The notes under the pieces were generated by a model that had not been told where the DNA came from, did not search any database, and saw only the letters and a program-made list of their open reading frames with translations. Shown piece by piece: positions 56,604 through 64,000 of a stretch of DNA of 64,000 nt. Positions within the stretch are counted from its first letter, which is position 1, and the number at the start of each line of letters is the position of its first letter. A program made the position numbers and the translations under genes. This stretch comes from Pseudomonadales bacterium (GTDB lineage: Bacteria > Pseudomonadota > Gammaproteobacteria > Pseudomonadales > Pseudohongiellaceae), in NCBI GenBank assembly GCA_024234365.1, contig JACKOK010000004.1, forward strand, positions 231,187-295,186, written 5' to 3'.

Positions 56604-56849
56604 TCAGGCGCTACCTCCAGAAGGTGGGTATGTGGGGACGTCGTTCGCAGTGAATCGGCCCTGGTTTCACGGAAGCTTTTTGATTTAAGTTACGCCGCCG
56701 GAGCAATGAGTTCACTCAGTTGGCGGTAGTAGTTTGCCTCAGCCTCTGCCGAAATCACATCAGGAACGCTAACCTCCGCCTCTCACGGGTTTTATCCCAC
56801 GATAAAAACGGGTACATTGGCAAGCACTCTTTACAAATAGGGAATCACG

Positions 56850-57455
56850 ATGAAATCTCAGCCGACACATCTGGCAGCCCTTGTTAGCTCCCTGTTCATC
56901 TTTGCCCACTCCACCATCGCCCTGGCGGATCAACGCTCGGACACCGGTCTGTATGCCAGCCTGGGTGTGGGCGTATCCACGATCGACTCTGACCTCAGCC
57001 TGGAAGACGATACAGGTTTTGCTCCGCGTGCAGCGGTGGGCTGGCAGTTGACCCCCAATCTTGGCATTGAGGGCAGCTACCACAATTTTGAGGAAGCCGA
57101 AGACCCTCATGGCACACTGGCAAAGTTTGACATGAACGGCGCCTCACTTGCGGGCACGGTACGCCTGCCACTTTCAGACCGCTTGGCACTGTTCGCGAAG
57201 CTGGGCAACATATGGTGGGAATCCGATCTTACGGACACCAACTGCTCGCGCGGCCCTGCCGGTTGCACGACGGCGAAATACAGCGCGGATGATTCAAGTC
57301 TGTTTTTCGGTATTGGGATGGGGTATGAGATCACCAGCATGTTGGAGCTGGAATTGTCCTACGATAACTTTGAATCCGAGTATGACGCCCCGCTTCTGAA
57401 TGTCTTTGACCATGACACTTCCGTGCTCGGTGCATCATTGAAATTTAAATTCTGA
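56850..57455 (+). CDS. Outer-membrane beta-barrel protein (OmpA/OmpW-type)
   Basis: A 201-aa protein with a signal peptide (about 1-26, ending TIALAD). It then shows an alternating pattern (YASLGVGVSTIDSD, PRAAVGWQLTPNLGIEGSYH, FFGIGMGYEITSMLELELSY) and a C-terminal Phe (LKFKF), typical of an eight-stranded barrel. Two Cys (NCSRGPAGC) may form a loop disulfide. Confidence 0.85.
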   Translation: MKSQPTHLAALVSSLFIFAHSTIALADQRSDTGLYASLGVGVSTIDSDLSLEDDTGFAPRAAVGWQLTPNLGIEGSYHNFEEAEDPHGTLAKFDMNGASLAGTVRLPLSDRLALFAKLGNIWWESDLTDTNCSRGPAGCTTAKYSADDSSLFFGIGMGYEITSMLELELSYDNFESEYDAPLLNVFDHDTSVLGASLKFKF

Positions 57456-57532
57456 TGTCCATGAACATCGAGCGGCATGAGCTTGATGTTCAGGCACTGT
57501 AGCAAGTGCCACACATGAACCAGGGAGACACG

Positions 57533-58270
57533 ATGAAAATACTCACTCCCCTCATTCTGGCACTGCTGTTGATTTCGTCATACGCGACAGCCGCCGAGCA
57601 AGACGAGATCGAGGCAATTCGCCGGGCAATAGAACTGAGGCAAATGGCCGCACTCAATACCCCGTTTACCAGGCCCGTTTTCCTGGAACTTTGCCAAGGG
57701 AATACTCGAGGCTGGTGTGAAGGCTACTTCGCTGCCATCGTCACGGCCTACCAGATTCCCGAGAGCTGCATGCCAGTCACCGACATGGCACCGTTCAGGT
57801 ATGGTTCGCTGTGGGAGCTCACCGTTTCATGGGTGTTAAGCCAACCGCAGGATTCCCGCTTCACTCTCTTTGAGGCAATTTCCGCCACGCTGGCGGACGA
57901 AGAGCGCTGCCCCATGGGGCGGATGGGATATTTCGAACCCAGGGAGTACGTCCCCTACTCCGAGGCTGAGTTGCAGGAATTGAGCCATGAGGGTGACATG
58001 AGACCTCTGAACCCCGTTGCCGCCGTCTACCCCGCTCAGGCGCAGCAGGACGGCATCACGGGCTGGGCACAGGTAAGCTTCACGGTAACGAAAACGGGAA
58101 CGGTCGAAAACGTGCAACTGGTGGATTCAGATCCACCCCAGATATTTGACGAAGTATCGCTGGAAGCCGCAGCGAAACTTCGCTTTAAACCGATGGCACG
58201 CAACGGCAGCACCGTTGAGGTGCCGAACGTGTACCATGTGTTTCGGTTTCCGCCTGAAGAGGCCCAATAG
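57533..58270 (+). CDS. Exported Rap1a-like and TonB C-terminal domain protein
   Basis: A 245-aa protein with signal peptide (about 1-20). The region about 40-125 (FLELCQGNTRGWCEGYFAAI, ESCMP, and a final DEERCP) has the Cys pattern and CxGY-type motif of Rap1a/Tai family proteins. The C-terminal 90 residues (AVYPAQAQQDGITGWAQVSF, ENVQLVDSDP, AAAKLRFKPM) are a TonB C-terminal domain. No membrane anchor separates the two, so it does not look like a standard TonB. The ATG at 57533 has GGGAGA upstream. Confidence 0.72.
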   Translation: MKILTPLILALLLISSYATAAEQDEIEAIRRAIELRQMAALNTPFTRPVFLELCQGNTRGWCEGYFAAIVTAYQIPESCMPVTDMAPFRYGSLWELTVSWVLSQPQDSRFTLFEAISATLADEERCPMGRMGYFEPREYVPYSEAELQELSHEGDMRPLNPVAAVYPAQAQQDGITGWAQVSFTVTKTGTVENVQLVDSDPPQIFDEVSLEAAAKLRFKPMARNGSTVEVPNVYHVFRFPPEEAQ

Positions 58271-58341
58271 AGCAAGTTCTTGCCCTCTTCACTTGTCCAG
58301 CTCCCCTTCCTCCAGCATCCTGCGCACCTATCTTACAACCG

Positions 58342-59157
58342 TCATCCTGGCCTGTGCCCCTGCCGCAACGGCTGCACCAACATCTGGTCCAGACGCAAAT
58401 CGCGTTCCGTGCGGAAATCGTCAAGCCCGATCATCATGTCCAGATGCCCCTTTTCCGGCTGGGCCAGGTAGGTGCCGAAAAGTCTGTCCCACCAGGGCAC
58501 ACTGAAGCCGAAATTGCTGTTGGTTTCTCGTGGAATCACCGAATGGTGCACCCGGTGCATGTCCGGCGTTACCAACAGCAGCCGTAAGCCACGATCAACC
58601 TTCTGCGGCAGGCGCACATTCCCGTGATTAAACAGCGCGGTCGCGTTCAGCAGCACCTCAAACACCAGCACCGCCAGTGCCGGGACGCCAATCAGCAGCA
58701 CCACCGCCATTTTGATGAGCATGGAGAGCAGAATCTCCAGCGGGTGGAACCGCAGGCCGGTGGTGACATCAAACTCCATGTCCGCGTGGTGCATGCGGTG
58801 CAGACGCCACAGCCAGGGAAGAGCATGAAAACCGCGGTGCTGAAAATAAACGGCCAGATCGAGCACGAGAATGCTGAGAATGAAGCCGCCCCATTCCGGC
58901 AGGGAGATCCGGTTCAGTATTCCCCAACCCTGCCCGGCGGCATGAATCGCCACACCAACGGCAGCCAGCGGGAACACCAGGCGAACCAGCAGGGTGTTCA
59001 AGAGCACAATGGCAAGGTTGTTTGGCCAGCGCACCCATCGCCTGCAGGCCTGGGGACGTCGGGCGGCAAACACTTCCCAAAGCGCCATTACGCTTAATAC
59101 CAGCAGAAAGCTTGAAATTCGGACAGCCGCTTCATTGGCAATCATGGCATCGAGCAT
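58342..59157 (-). CDS. Sterol desaturase/fatty acid hydroxylase family protein
   Basis: A 271-aa integral membrane di-iron enzyme. The His clusters are present: QHRGFH, HRMHH, and HRVHH. There are about four membrane segments. In bacteria such proteins hydroxylate fatty acids or carotenoids; the substrate cannot be told. Ends 72 bases from the convergent TonB-C gene. Confidence 0.9.
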   Translation of the reverse strand: MLDAMIANEAAVRISSFLLVLSVMALWEVFAARRPQACRRWVRWPNNLAIVLLNTLLVRLVFPLAAVGVAIHAAGQGWGILNRISLPEWGGFILSILVLDLAVYFQHRGFHALPWLWRLHRMHHADMEFDVTTGLRFHPLEILLSMLIKMAVVLLIGVPALAVLVFEVLLNATALFNHGNVRLPQKVDRGLRLLLVTPDMHRVHHSVIPRETNSNFGFSVPWWDRLFGTYLAQPEKGHLDMMIGLDDFRTERDLRLDQMLVQPLRQGHRPG

Positions 59158-59188
59158 GATGCGCCCTCCTCATCGGAAACGATCGACA

Positions 59189-59893
59189 TCACTCCACCGG
59201 GAAATCGAAATACACGTCTGTGTAGGGTTCGCCTTCCAGGGTGAAATGCCACCATTCGGTGTCCAGCGGGCGAAAGCCGTGTTTAAGCATCGCCTCGCGC
59301 AGTGTCATGCGGTTACTGCGTTGCTGTTCGGTGATGGAGGTGTCTGAAGGCCAGGACACCTCATCGAAGAAGTCGTAAGGGCTGCCCATGTCCAGCTCCT
59401 GCGAATCGGCCAGCCGCACCAGGGTCAGGTCCACGGTGCTGCCACGGGAATGGCCCGAGCGCTCGGCAATATAGCCGCCGGGGAAGAGTTCGTCCTTGTT
59501 CAGGCTGGGGTAATACTGTTGCTTCATCAGAGTATCACTGCTGTCTGCCGCCCAGCGCATGAAGTGGTTCACGGCGGTTTGAGGGCGATAAGCGTCAAAC
59601 ACCTTCAGACCAAGCCCCTGGGATGCCAGCTCGTCCTGCACGGCCTTCAGGGCCAGGGCGGCCGGGCGTGTCATGTACACAATATTGGCCCGGTAGCCGT
59701 CTATGGGCCGCCCTATGAAGTTGTTGTGGCTGAAGTAGCGCAACTCCAGCACCAGTTTGGGAATCACGCTTTGCAGCGACACGAAGGTGTCGGGGCGGGT
59801 TTGTGCGTCCATCGCACCCGGGTTTTCGGAACCTTGTGCCCAGGCCGCGCAGTTCAGGGCCAGGCCCAGCACAAACACCAGCAGTTTTTTCAT
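59189..59893 (-). CDS. D-Ala-D-Ala dipeptidase (VanX/DdpX family), exported
   Basis: A 234-aa zinc dipeptidase. A signal peptide (about 1-20, ending CAAWAQ) places it in the periplasm. The active site is visible: Arg in FDAYRPQ, His and Asp in SGHSRGSTVDLTL, and Glu/His in DTEWWHF. VanX cleaves D-Ala-D-Ala in the cytoplasm; the exported type probably scavenges cell-wall peptides. The ATG at 59893 is preferred to an upstream start. It lies 31 bases before the hydroxylase gene on the same strand. Confidence 0.9.
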   Translation of the reverse strand: MKKLLVFVLGLALNCAAWAQGSENPGAMDAQTRPDTFVSLQSVIPKLVLELRYFSHNNFIGRPIDGYRANIVYMTRPAALALKAVQDELASQGLGLKVFDAYRPQTAVNHFMRWAADSSDTLMKQQYYPSLNKDELFPGGYIAERSGHSRGSTVDLTLVRLADSQELDMGSPYDFFDEVSWPSDTSITEQQRSNRMTLREAMLKHGFRPLDTEWWHFTLEGEPYTDVYFDFPVE

Positions 59894-60234
59894 GGTTTGC
59901 TCGCTGACAGGAATCATAGGGTAAGGTCAGAGTAGTGCGATCCAGCCGCCCAGATCAAGCAGCTAAATCATGGGTTCAGGTTCCTTGGCCGGCTCAGCTG
60001 GACTAGGGAACCTCTCCGTCTGATGCAGGAACAGACATCGTTTGAAGCTCAATTTAAGAAGCCTCTGATTCATTATGCAAACGACCGAAACACTGCGCAC
60101 AGAGCGCGACTGAACTTACAATTCTGCATCAACGCACTCTTGCTTACGCCCTCTTTGCGGGTATATTACTCAAGCCCGATGGAACAGAAATTTGGCATCT
60201 TATCTATTTGTCCTAACAGAAAAGGGAATGCGCT
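59894..60234. other. Gap before mscL with element remnants
   Basis: A single GGTCAGAGTA half-palindrome lies at about 59935. GGAACCTCT (about 60005) and GCCTCTGATTCATTATGCAA (about 60061) look like broken ends of the MITE found at 33429. A probable mscL promoter follows. No gene is supported. Confidence 0.5.
60140..60167 (+). promoter_or_regulatory. Candidate sigma-70 promoter of mscL
   Basis: TTGCTT (60140-60145), 16-base spacer and TATATT (60162-60167), about 70 bases before the mscL ATG. Confidence 0.5.
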
Positions 60235-60648
60235 ATGAGTATCGCTCAGGAATTCAAAGAATTTGCAGTCCGCGGCAACGTCGTTGATATGGCCGTCGGC
60301 ATCATCATCGGCGCCGCGTTCGGCAAGATTGTCACGGCGCTGGTGTCTGGCATCATCATGCCGCCGATCGGCGTACTTCTTGGAGGTGTGGATTTCTCCG
60401 ATCTGGTGCTGGTCATCAAGGAGGCTGTCGGCGAAGAACCAGCAGTGGTCATCAGCTATGGTGCGTTCATTCAAACCTTGATTGATTTCACGATTATCGC
60501 TTTCGCCATCTTCATGCTGGTGAAGGCCATCAACTCCCTGAAGCGAAAGGAAGAAAAAGCAGCGCAAGAGCCCCCCGCTCCGCCCGCCCCCTCCTCCGAA
60601 GAGGTGCTATTGGGCGAGATACGTGACCTTTTGAAGTCCAAAGCATAG
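60235..60648 (+). CDS. mscL: Large-conductance mechanosensitive channel MscL
   Basis: A 137-aa channel released under osmotic downshock. The pore helix [20 protein letters not shown] and the second helix ([20 protein letters not shown]) are clear; a Pro-rich linker ([11 protein letters not shown]) leads to the C-terminal helix [11 protein letters not shown]. The ATG at 60235 matches the family N-terminus. Confidence 0.97.
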   Translation: MSIAQEFKEFAVRGNVVDMAVGIIIGAAFGKIVTALVSGIIMPPIGVLLGGVDFSDLVLVIKEAVGEEPAVVISYGAFIQTLIDFTIIAFAIFMLVKAINSLKRKEEKAAQEPPAPPAPSSEEVLLGEIRDLLKSKA

Positions 60649-60682
60649 CGCAAGCTTCGGCGCGGAGACGGCATACGACTAT

Positions 60683-60710
60683 GACTGCCAGGGTGGTAAC
60701 CCCGGCAGTC
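60683..60710. terminator. Hairpin after mscL
   Basis: GACTGCC (60683-60689) pairs with GGCAGTC (60704-60710), with GGG/CCC inside. It lies 35 bases after the mscL stop. No T-run is seen, so it is a weak terminator candidate. Confidence 0.35.
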
Positions 60711-60753
60711 AACTACAAACACAAAATACAATTCCCCCTCAGAGAGTAAAACC

Positions 60754-60912
60754 ATGAACAAAGTTGTCCTGATCATCCTCGCGATCCTTCTGCCCCCAGT
60801 TGCCGTGTTCCTGAAGCAAGGCATGGGAAAAGATTTGTTGATCAATTTGCTGCTGTGCCTGATTTTCTTCTTCCCGGGCATGATTCACGCCATCTGGCTT
60901 ACCACCAAATAG
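60754..60912 (+). CDS. Pmp3/YqaE-type small membrane protein
   Basis: A 52-aa protein with two hydrophobic helices: MNKVVLIILAILLPPVAVFL and LLINLLLCLIFFFPGMIHAI, ending WLTTK. This is the UPF0057/Pmp3 pattern, small stress-induced proteins of the membrane. The ATG has AGAGAG upstream. It lies 105 bases after mscL and 23 before the lipoprotein gene, suggesting a shared stress role. Confidence 0.85.
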   Translation: MNKVVLIILAILLPPVAVFLKQGMGKDLLINLLLCLIFFFPGMIHAIWLTTK

Positions 60913-60935
60913 GCGATCCTTAAGGAGATTTCGCA

Positions 60936-61409
60936 ATGATGAAGTCGATTTCGCCTGCGTTCATATCAGCGCTGGCGTTGATGATCGCAGGGTGCACGAC
61001 ACAACCGCAAAGCATCACACCCGAAGTCCCTTTGTTGCAGTTGCAAGACAAGACGATTTCCGGCCAGCTCAGTTACCGGGAGCGTATTGCGTTGGTATCG
61101 GGTCTGACGCTTCGAGTCATGCTCATGGATGTCTCCAAAGCCGACGTGCCAGCATCCCTTGTCGCCGAGGAGATTCGTGTCCTTGCAGGCGAGCAAGTAC
61201 CATTGCCGTTTTCCATCACAGTGAAGGAGCAGCAGCTGAAAACCAACATGCGTTATGCTGTCCGAGCCACAATCAGCAGCCAGAGCGGTAGCCTGCTTTG
61301 GACGACGGATACGGTTTACCCTGTAGATCCAGATCCCACACGCTTGGAGCAAGATCTCGGCACTCTGACGCTGGTACAATCAAGGCAGTCAAGAGGTCAG
61401 CTTCCTTGA
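60936..61409 (+). CDS. YbaY-like lipoprotein
   Basis: A 157-aa lipoprotein. The lipobox IAGC (Cys20) follows a hydrophobic segment. The beta-sandwich domain (ISGQLSYRERIALVSGLTLR, VLAGEQVPLPFSITVKEQQL, TNMRYAVRATISSQSGSLLW) matches the YbaY/YscW family. The ribosome site AAGGAG precedes the ATG at 60936. Confidence 0.82.
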   Translation: MMKSISPAFISALALMIAGCTTQPQSITPEVPLLQLQDKTISGQLSYRERIALVSGLTLRVMLMDVSKADVPASLVAEEIRVLAGEQVPLPFSITVKEQQLKTNMRYAVRATISSQSGSLLWTTDTVYPVDPDPTRLEQDLGTLTLVQSRQSRGQLP

Positions 61410-61503
61410 TCGGACACAGAACCACGTAGCAAGCTGTCGAGTTCAGAAATACTGGCGACAACACCCGTAAGGATTTGATGAGTCATTGCAGTTTGAGTGA
61501 GAT

Positions 61504-61545
61504 AAAAGGGGACGATCCACGGCTAGCCGGGAATCATCCCCCTTT
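61504..61545. terminator. Bidirectional hairpin terminator
   Basis: AAAAGGGG(AC)GATCC and GGGAATCATCCCCCTTT form an imperfect stem with an inner palindrome (GGCTAGCC). A/T tracts on both ends would let it stop both the YbaY-like gene and the convergent FAH-type gene. Confidence 0.6.
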
Positions 61546-61561
61546 GATTAAACCCGCGGGC

Positions 61562-62725
61562 TTAGGGCCGGTAGGTTCTCACTGGTGGTAACTGCGAACC
61601 GGAGAGATCGGCAGGCACACTAGTCTCCACACGCACTGTATGGGTAAGGGTACCAATACCCTCGATGCTGGCACTGATGGTCTCACCGTCAATGAGGTAA
61701 CCGGAACCGCTGGCGCGTTCCACCCGCCCTGCTCCAGTACCCCCTGACGTACCACTCTGCAGCACATCGCCCGGGAACAGGGTGATGAGGGAGGACGCGT
61801 ACTCAATCAGCTCGGGGATGTTGTGAATCATGTCGCCGGCCTTGGCCTCCTGCACGGTCACGCCATCGATCACCAGAGTCTGGTGCAGGCGTTCCATGGG
61901 GTCGCCGAAGAATTCCTTGGGCACAATCCACGGGCCCTGCGGTGCGAAGGTGTCGTGCCCCTTGCCCACAAACCAGTCGGAAGTCACGCCATAGCCGCCT
62001 GGCGGACGGCCACCCCGGTCGGAAATATCCATCGCCACCATATAACCGAAGACATAGTCATAGGCACGGGAGGCAGACACATACTTGCCGGTACGGCCAA
62101 ACACAATTGCCATTTCCACTTCCCATTCGATGCGGTCGCGGCCATAGGGCATGATGATGTCGTCCCCATCACCAATCACGGCACCACGGGTAGGCTTGAG
62201 GAACAGATAGGGCACACCGCGGTTTTCCTGGCGCTCGCGCACACGGCGCGCCAGCTCGTCGTCGTTGCAGCCCTCACAGGCATGTGTGTAGAAATTCACG
62301 GCGGCATTCATGATCTTGCTGGGGTACTGAATGGGCGCCATGATATCCACACTGCTCACCGGGTGCACAAAGCTGTGCATATTGCTGCCGCTGAGCATGC
62401 CCTCTTCCACCAGCCAGTTCACCAGCTCGTAGATGCGGTACTTGAGGCCGTACTCGTATTGTTCAATCAGGCCAATCATATCGTCCGGCATGGGGATTGC
62501 TGCGTACTGCGGCAGCAATTCCAGTGCCCGGTTGGCGGCGGCAAGATCGATAATAAACTGATCGTTACGCAACACCAGGCCAACGGTGGGGATATCGTTG
62601 ATGGCGAAGGTTCCAACCTTGAAGGGTTCCACGGAGTTCATGGCTTGAGCAGAGACATCCGGCGGGCTGGCAAAAAACACCAGCGCCACCCCAAAGCCCA
62701 GGCTATACAGGGTTTTTCTTATCAT
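61562..62725 (-). CDS. Exported fumarylacetoacetate-hydrolase family protein
   Basis: A 387-aa protein. A signal peptide (about 1-26, ending DVSAQA) is followed by the FAH fold. The metal ligands are visible in DRIEWEVEMAIVFGRTGKYV (Glu-x-Glu) and in VAMDISDRGGR (Asp), and KGHDTFAPQGPWIVP and TSGGTGAG are typical. Most family members are cytoplasmic C-C bond hydrolases, so export is unusual. No aromatic-catabolism genes are nearby. Confidence 0.85.
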   Translation of the reverse strand: MIRKTLYSLGFGVALVFFASPPDVSAQAMNSVEPFKVGTFAINDIPTVGLVLRNDQFIIDLAAANRALELLPQYAAIPMPDDMIGLIEQYEYGLKYRIYELVNWLVEEGMLSGSNMHSFVHPVSSVDIMAPIQYPSKIMNAAVNFYTHACEGCNDDELARRVRERQENRGVPYLFLKPTRGAVIGDGDDIIMPYGRDRIEWEVEMAIVFGRTGKYVSASRAYDYVFGYMVAMDISDRGGRPPGGYGVTSDWFVGKGHDTFAPQGPWIVPKEFFGDPMERLHQTLVIDGVTVQEAKAGDMIHNIPELIEYASSLITLFPGDVLQSGTSGGTGAGRVERASGSGYLIDGETISASIEGIGTLTHTVRVETSVPADLSGSQLPPVRTYRP

Positions 62726-62790
62726 TTTGTGCTCCTGTGCAGACTGCTGTTTGGTTTTTTTTATCTATCAACACCGGAACCAGGCATCAC

Positions 62791-63306
62791 TCAGTGCGCA
62801 TGCCCTGCGTGTTCATCTGCCTGCCAACCAGGATGATTAAAGTAATGACCATAGCTTTCCAGTGCTTCTTTCAGCGACGGGACACCTTCTGCGGATTGCG
62901 GTGAGGAAGCCACAGCCCCAGCCCCCTGCAACAGGGCCGCAAGAATGACATGCAGGTTGGCATCGGCCTCCGGCGGCAGCTTGCATTGCTCGATCATGGT
63001 ATTCACGCTGCCCTGAATCGCCTCGCTGAGCTGATGCCCCTGATGTGCACTGATCTGTCCGGCCTCAAACGCGGGCGCCACCATATCAACAGCGGCACGG
63101 ATTTCGGTCATGCCGTGGCGCAGAGCGGCATCGGTTTCCCATTGTTTGCCGTGGTCAAGACTGAGGCTAAGCGCTGCACTGCCATGTTCCTCATGGGCAT
63201 GTGCTGCAGCGCCATGATCGTGAGCGTCCTGCGCCAGGCTCTGGATACCCCAGCCCAGAGAAACGGCTACAACGCAAAGGCGACAAATAGAAGCATACGG
63301 TTTCAT
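62791..63306 (-). CDS. Exported His-rich protein (DnrO-like)
   Basis: A 171-aa protein with a signal peptide (about 1-26, ending QSLAQ). A His-rich start (DAHDHGAAAHAHEEHG) is followed by LDHGKQWETDAALRHGMTEI, a helical region with MIEQCKLPPEADANLHVILA, and an end in HAGHAH. The CKLPPEADA-LH stretch is shared with DnrO-type proteins near nitrite/oxygen-responsive genes; a metal-binding role is plausible. The ATG at 63306 is chosen because it gives the signal peptide. Confidence 0.75.
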   Translation of the reverse strand: MKPYASICRLCVVAVSLGWGIQSLAQDAHDHGAAAHAHEEHGSAALSLSLDHGKQWETDAALRHGMTEIRAAVDMVAPAFEAGQISAHQGHQLSEAIQGSVNTMIEQCKLPPEADANLHVILAALLQGAGAVASSPQSAEGVPSLKEALESYGHYFNHPGWQADEHAGHAH

Positions 63307-63443
63307 AGGTCTCTCCTGAAAGTTGGCTCCTGCAGTGCAGCAAGAACTCGTGATGACAGGAGGCAGACTGTTTCTTGCCATCCTGTCCCTTTGTCATGTT
63401 GTACGAATCTTAATGGCACAACCGTCTCTGTACAAAATAACAA

Positions 63444-63453
63444 GGGGGGGGGG
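63444..63453 (+). repeat. Run of ten G
   Basis: A G10 homopolymer lies in the gap between the His-rich gene and the PQQ dehydrogenase, 8 bases before a long palindrome. Confidence 0.9.
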
Positions 63454-63460
63454 TTAATAA

Positions 63461-63508
63461 CAAAGGGGTCAGAGTCGTTTGATGTATCAAACGACTCTGA
63501 CCCCTTTG
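63461..63508. repeat. Perfect 22-bp palindrome of the GTCAGAG family
   Basis: CAAAGGGGTCAGAGTCGTTT plus GA pairs perfectly with the following copy across a TGTA loop. It lies 28 bases after the PQQ-dehydrogenase stop, so it may also end that transcript. It shares GGGGTCAGAG with the repeat at 54893. Confidence 0.85.
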
Positions 63509-63535
63509 GTTTTCTTGGTTCTACGCGTGCCAGGC

Positions 63536-64000
63536 TTAAGGCAACGCGTACACCACCAGTTGCGCAGGCGTACCGCGGCCACCGACAAACATGGCCAGGT
63601 ATTGCTTGCCTTCGTGTTCATAGGTGAACGGCAAGCCGGTCTGGTTGTCCGGCAGCTCCAGCACCGTAATCACCTCGCCGGTTTGCTTGTTGATCACGCG
63701 CATGCTGGGGCCGGCATCGGCACTGCCGTTACCCTCGCCAACAAACAGCAGGGTTTTGGTCAGCAGCACACCGGAGCGTGTCGGCACACCGGTATCGGGC
63801 AGGTCCACGCCCTGCAACAGCGGGTGATTGGCAATGCGGTCCGGCGTGTCCGTATTGGCCACCCACCACAGATGATCCCCCGTGTTCATGTCGATCGCCG
63901 TCACGCGACCATACGGGGGCTTGATGACCTCCAGACCCTGGATACGGGGAATACGGATACCCCCTCCCTGGCTGAAATCGATGTCCGAGGCCGGGTTCTT
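63536..64000 (-). CDS. PQQ-dependent dehydrogenase, C-terminal part
   Basis: The visible 154 residues are the end of a beta-propeller quinoprotein of the membrane glucose dehydrogenase type: PPYGRVTAIDMNTGDHLWWV, then a C-terminal GEVITVLELPDNQTGLPFTY and FVGGRGTPAQLVVYALP. The W-motif-like HLWWVANTDTPDRI is typical of the propeller. The gene continues beyond the right edge. The substrate cannot be decided. Confidence 0.85.
   Translation of the reverse strand, partial: KNPASDIDFSQGGGIRIPRIQGLEVIKPPYGRVTAIDMNTGDHLWWVANTDTPDRIANHPLLQGVDLPDTGVPTRSGVLLTKTLLFVGEGNGSADAGPSMRVINKQTGEVITVLELPDNQTGLPFTYEHEGKQYLAMFVGGRGTPAQLVVYALP

Noticed and set aside
63444..63453. Phase-variable G run
   Set aside because: The G10 run lies outside any reading frame and not within a recognisable promoter spacer, so length changes have no evident effect.

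Overview
The window is a gammaproteobacterial chromosome segment with visibly GC-rich coding DNA. Gene content and order resemble Pseudomonas: a polar-flagellum cluster with FlhF, FlhG and FleSR, then dcd and metG, then rnfB and nth, then argG-motY-pyrC-rnt-grxD-argF. FleSR, MotY and sigma-54 promoters indicate a polar flagellum with Pseudomonas/Vibrio-type transcription control. The species cannot be named from the sequence. REP-like palindromes and other short repeats recur between genes and, once, inside metG.

Positions 1-21750 hold one flagellar regulon, entirely on the minus strand. In transcription order it reads fleS-fleR-fliE-F-G-H-I-J, then fliK, then fliL-M-N-O-P-Q-R-flhB, then flhA-flhF-flhG-fliA (fliA leaves the window). 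I find well-formed sigma-54 (-24/-12) promoters before fleS, fliK and fliL and a weaker candidate before flhA. An 813-bp gap between flhA and flhB is filled with nested inverted repeats.

Positions 21890-29131 (minus strand) carry dcd, a secreted trypsin-like/PDZ protease, bioY, a secreted metzincin, metG with a REP-derived repeat in its linker, and a rubredoxin. Positions 29240-33400 hold a TonB-dependent receptor whose promoter region carries two ModE-type palindromes, a short ModE-like regulator and an MscS channel. A 263-bp MITE-like element (33429-33691) precedes a di-heme peroxidase with a His/Met-rich tail and its companion gene.

Positions 35930-46770 are mostly housekeeping: rnfB-nth, argG, motY, pyrC-rnt, grxD, argF, a GGDEF/EAL protein, and an ECF sigma/anti-sigma pair followed by a repeat-rich exported DUF4097 protein. 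Next comes nrdAB, with a promoter bearing paired NrdR boxes and a DnaA box. Both nrd reading frames are broken by a dense local cluster of small indels that looks more like sequence error than decay.

Positions 53455-56000 are an accessory island: a complete integron-type gene cassette (NucS/DUF91-like nuclease with its attC), the start of a second cassette (small lipoprotein), an IS256-family remnant, and a parDE toxin-antitoxin pair whose toxin is cut off by the IS end. The rest (56000-64000) holds envelope and periplasmic genes: a DUF2306 membrane protein, a beta-barrel, a Rap1a-like/TonB-C protein, a fatty acid hydroxylase, a VanX-type dipeptidase, MscL, a Pmp3-type peptide, a YbaY-like lipoprotein, an exported fumarylacetoacetate-hydrolase-fold protein, a His-rich exported protein, and the C-terminus of a PQQ-type dehydrogenase.
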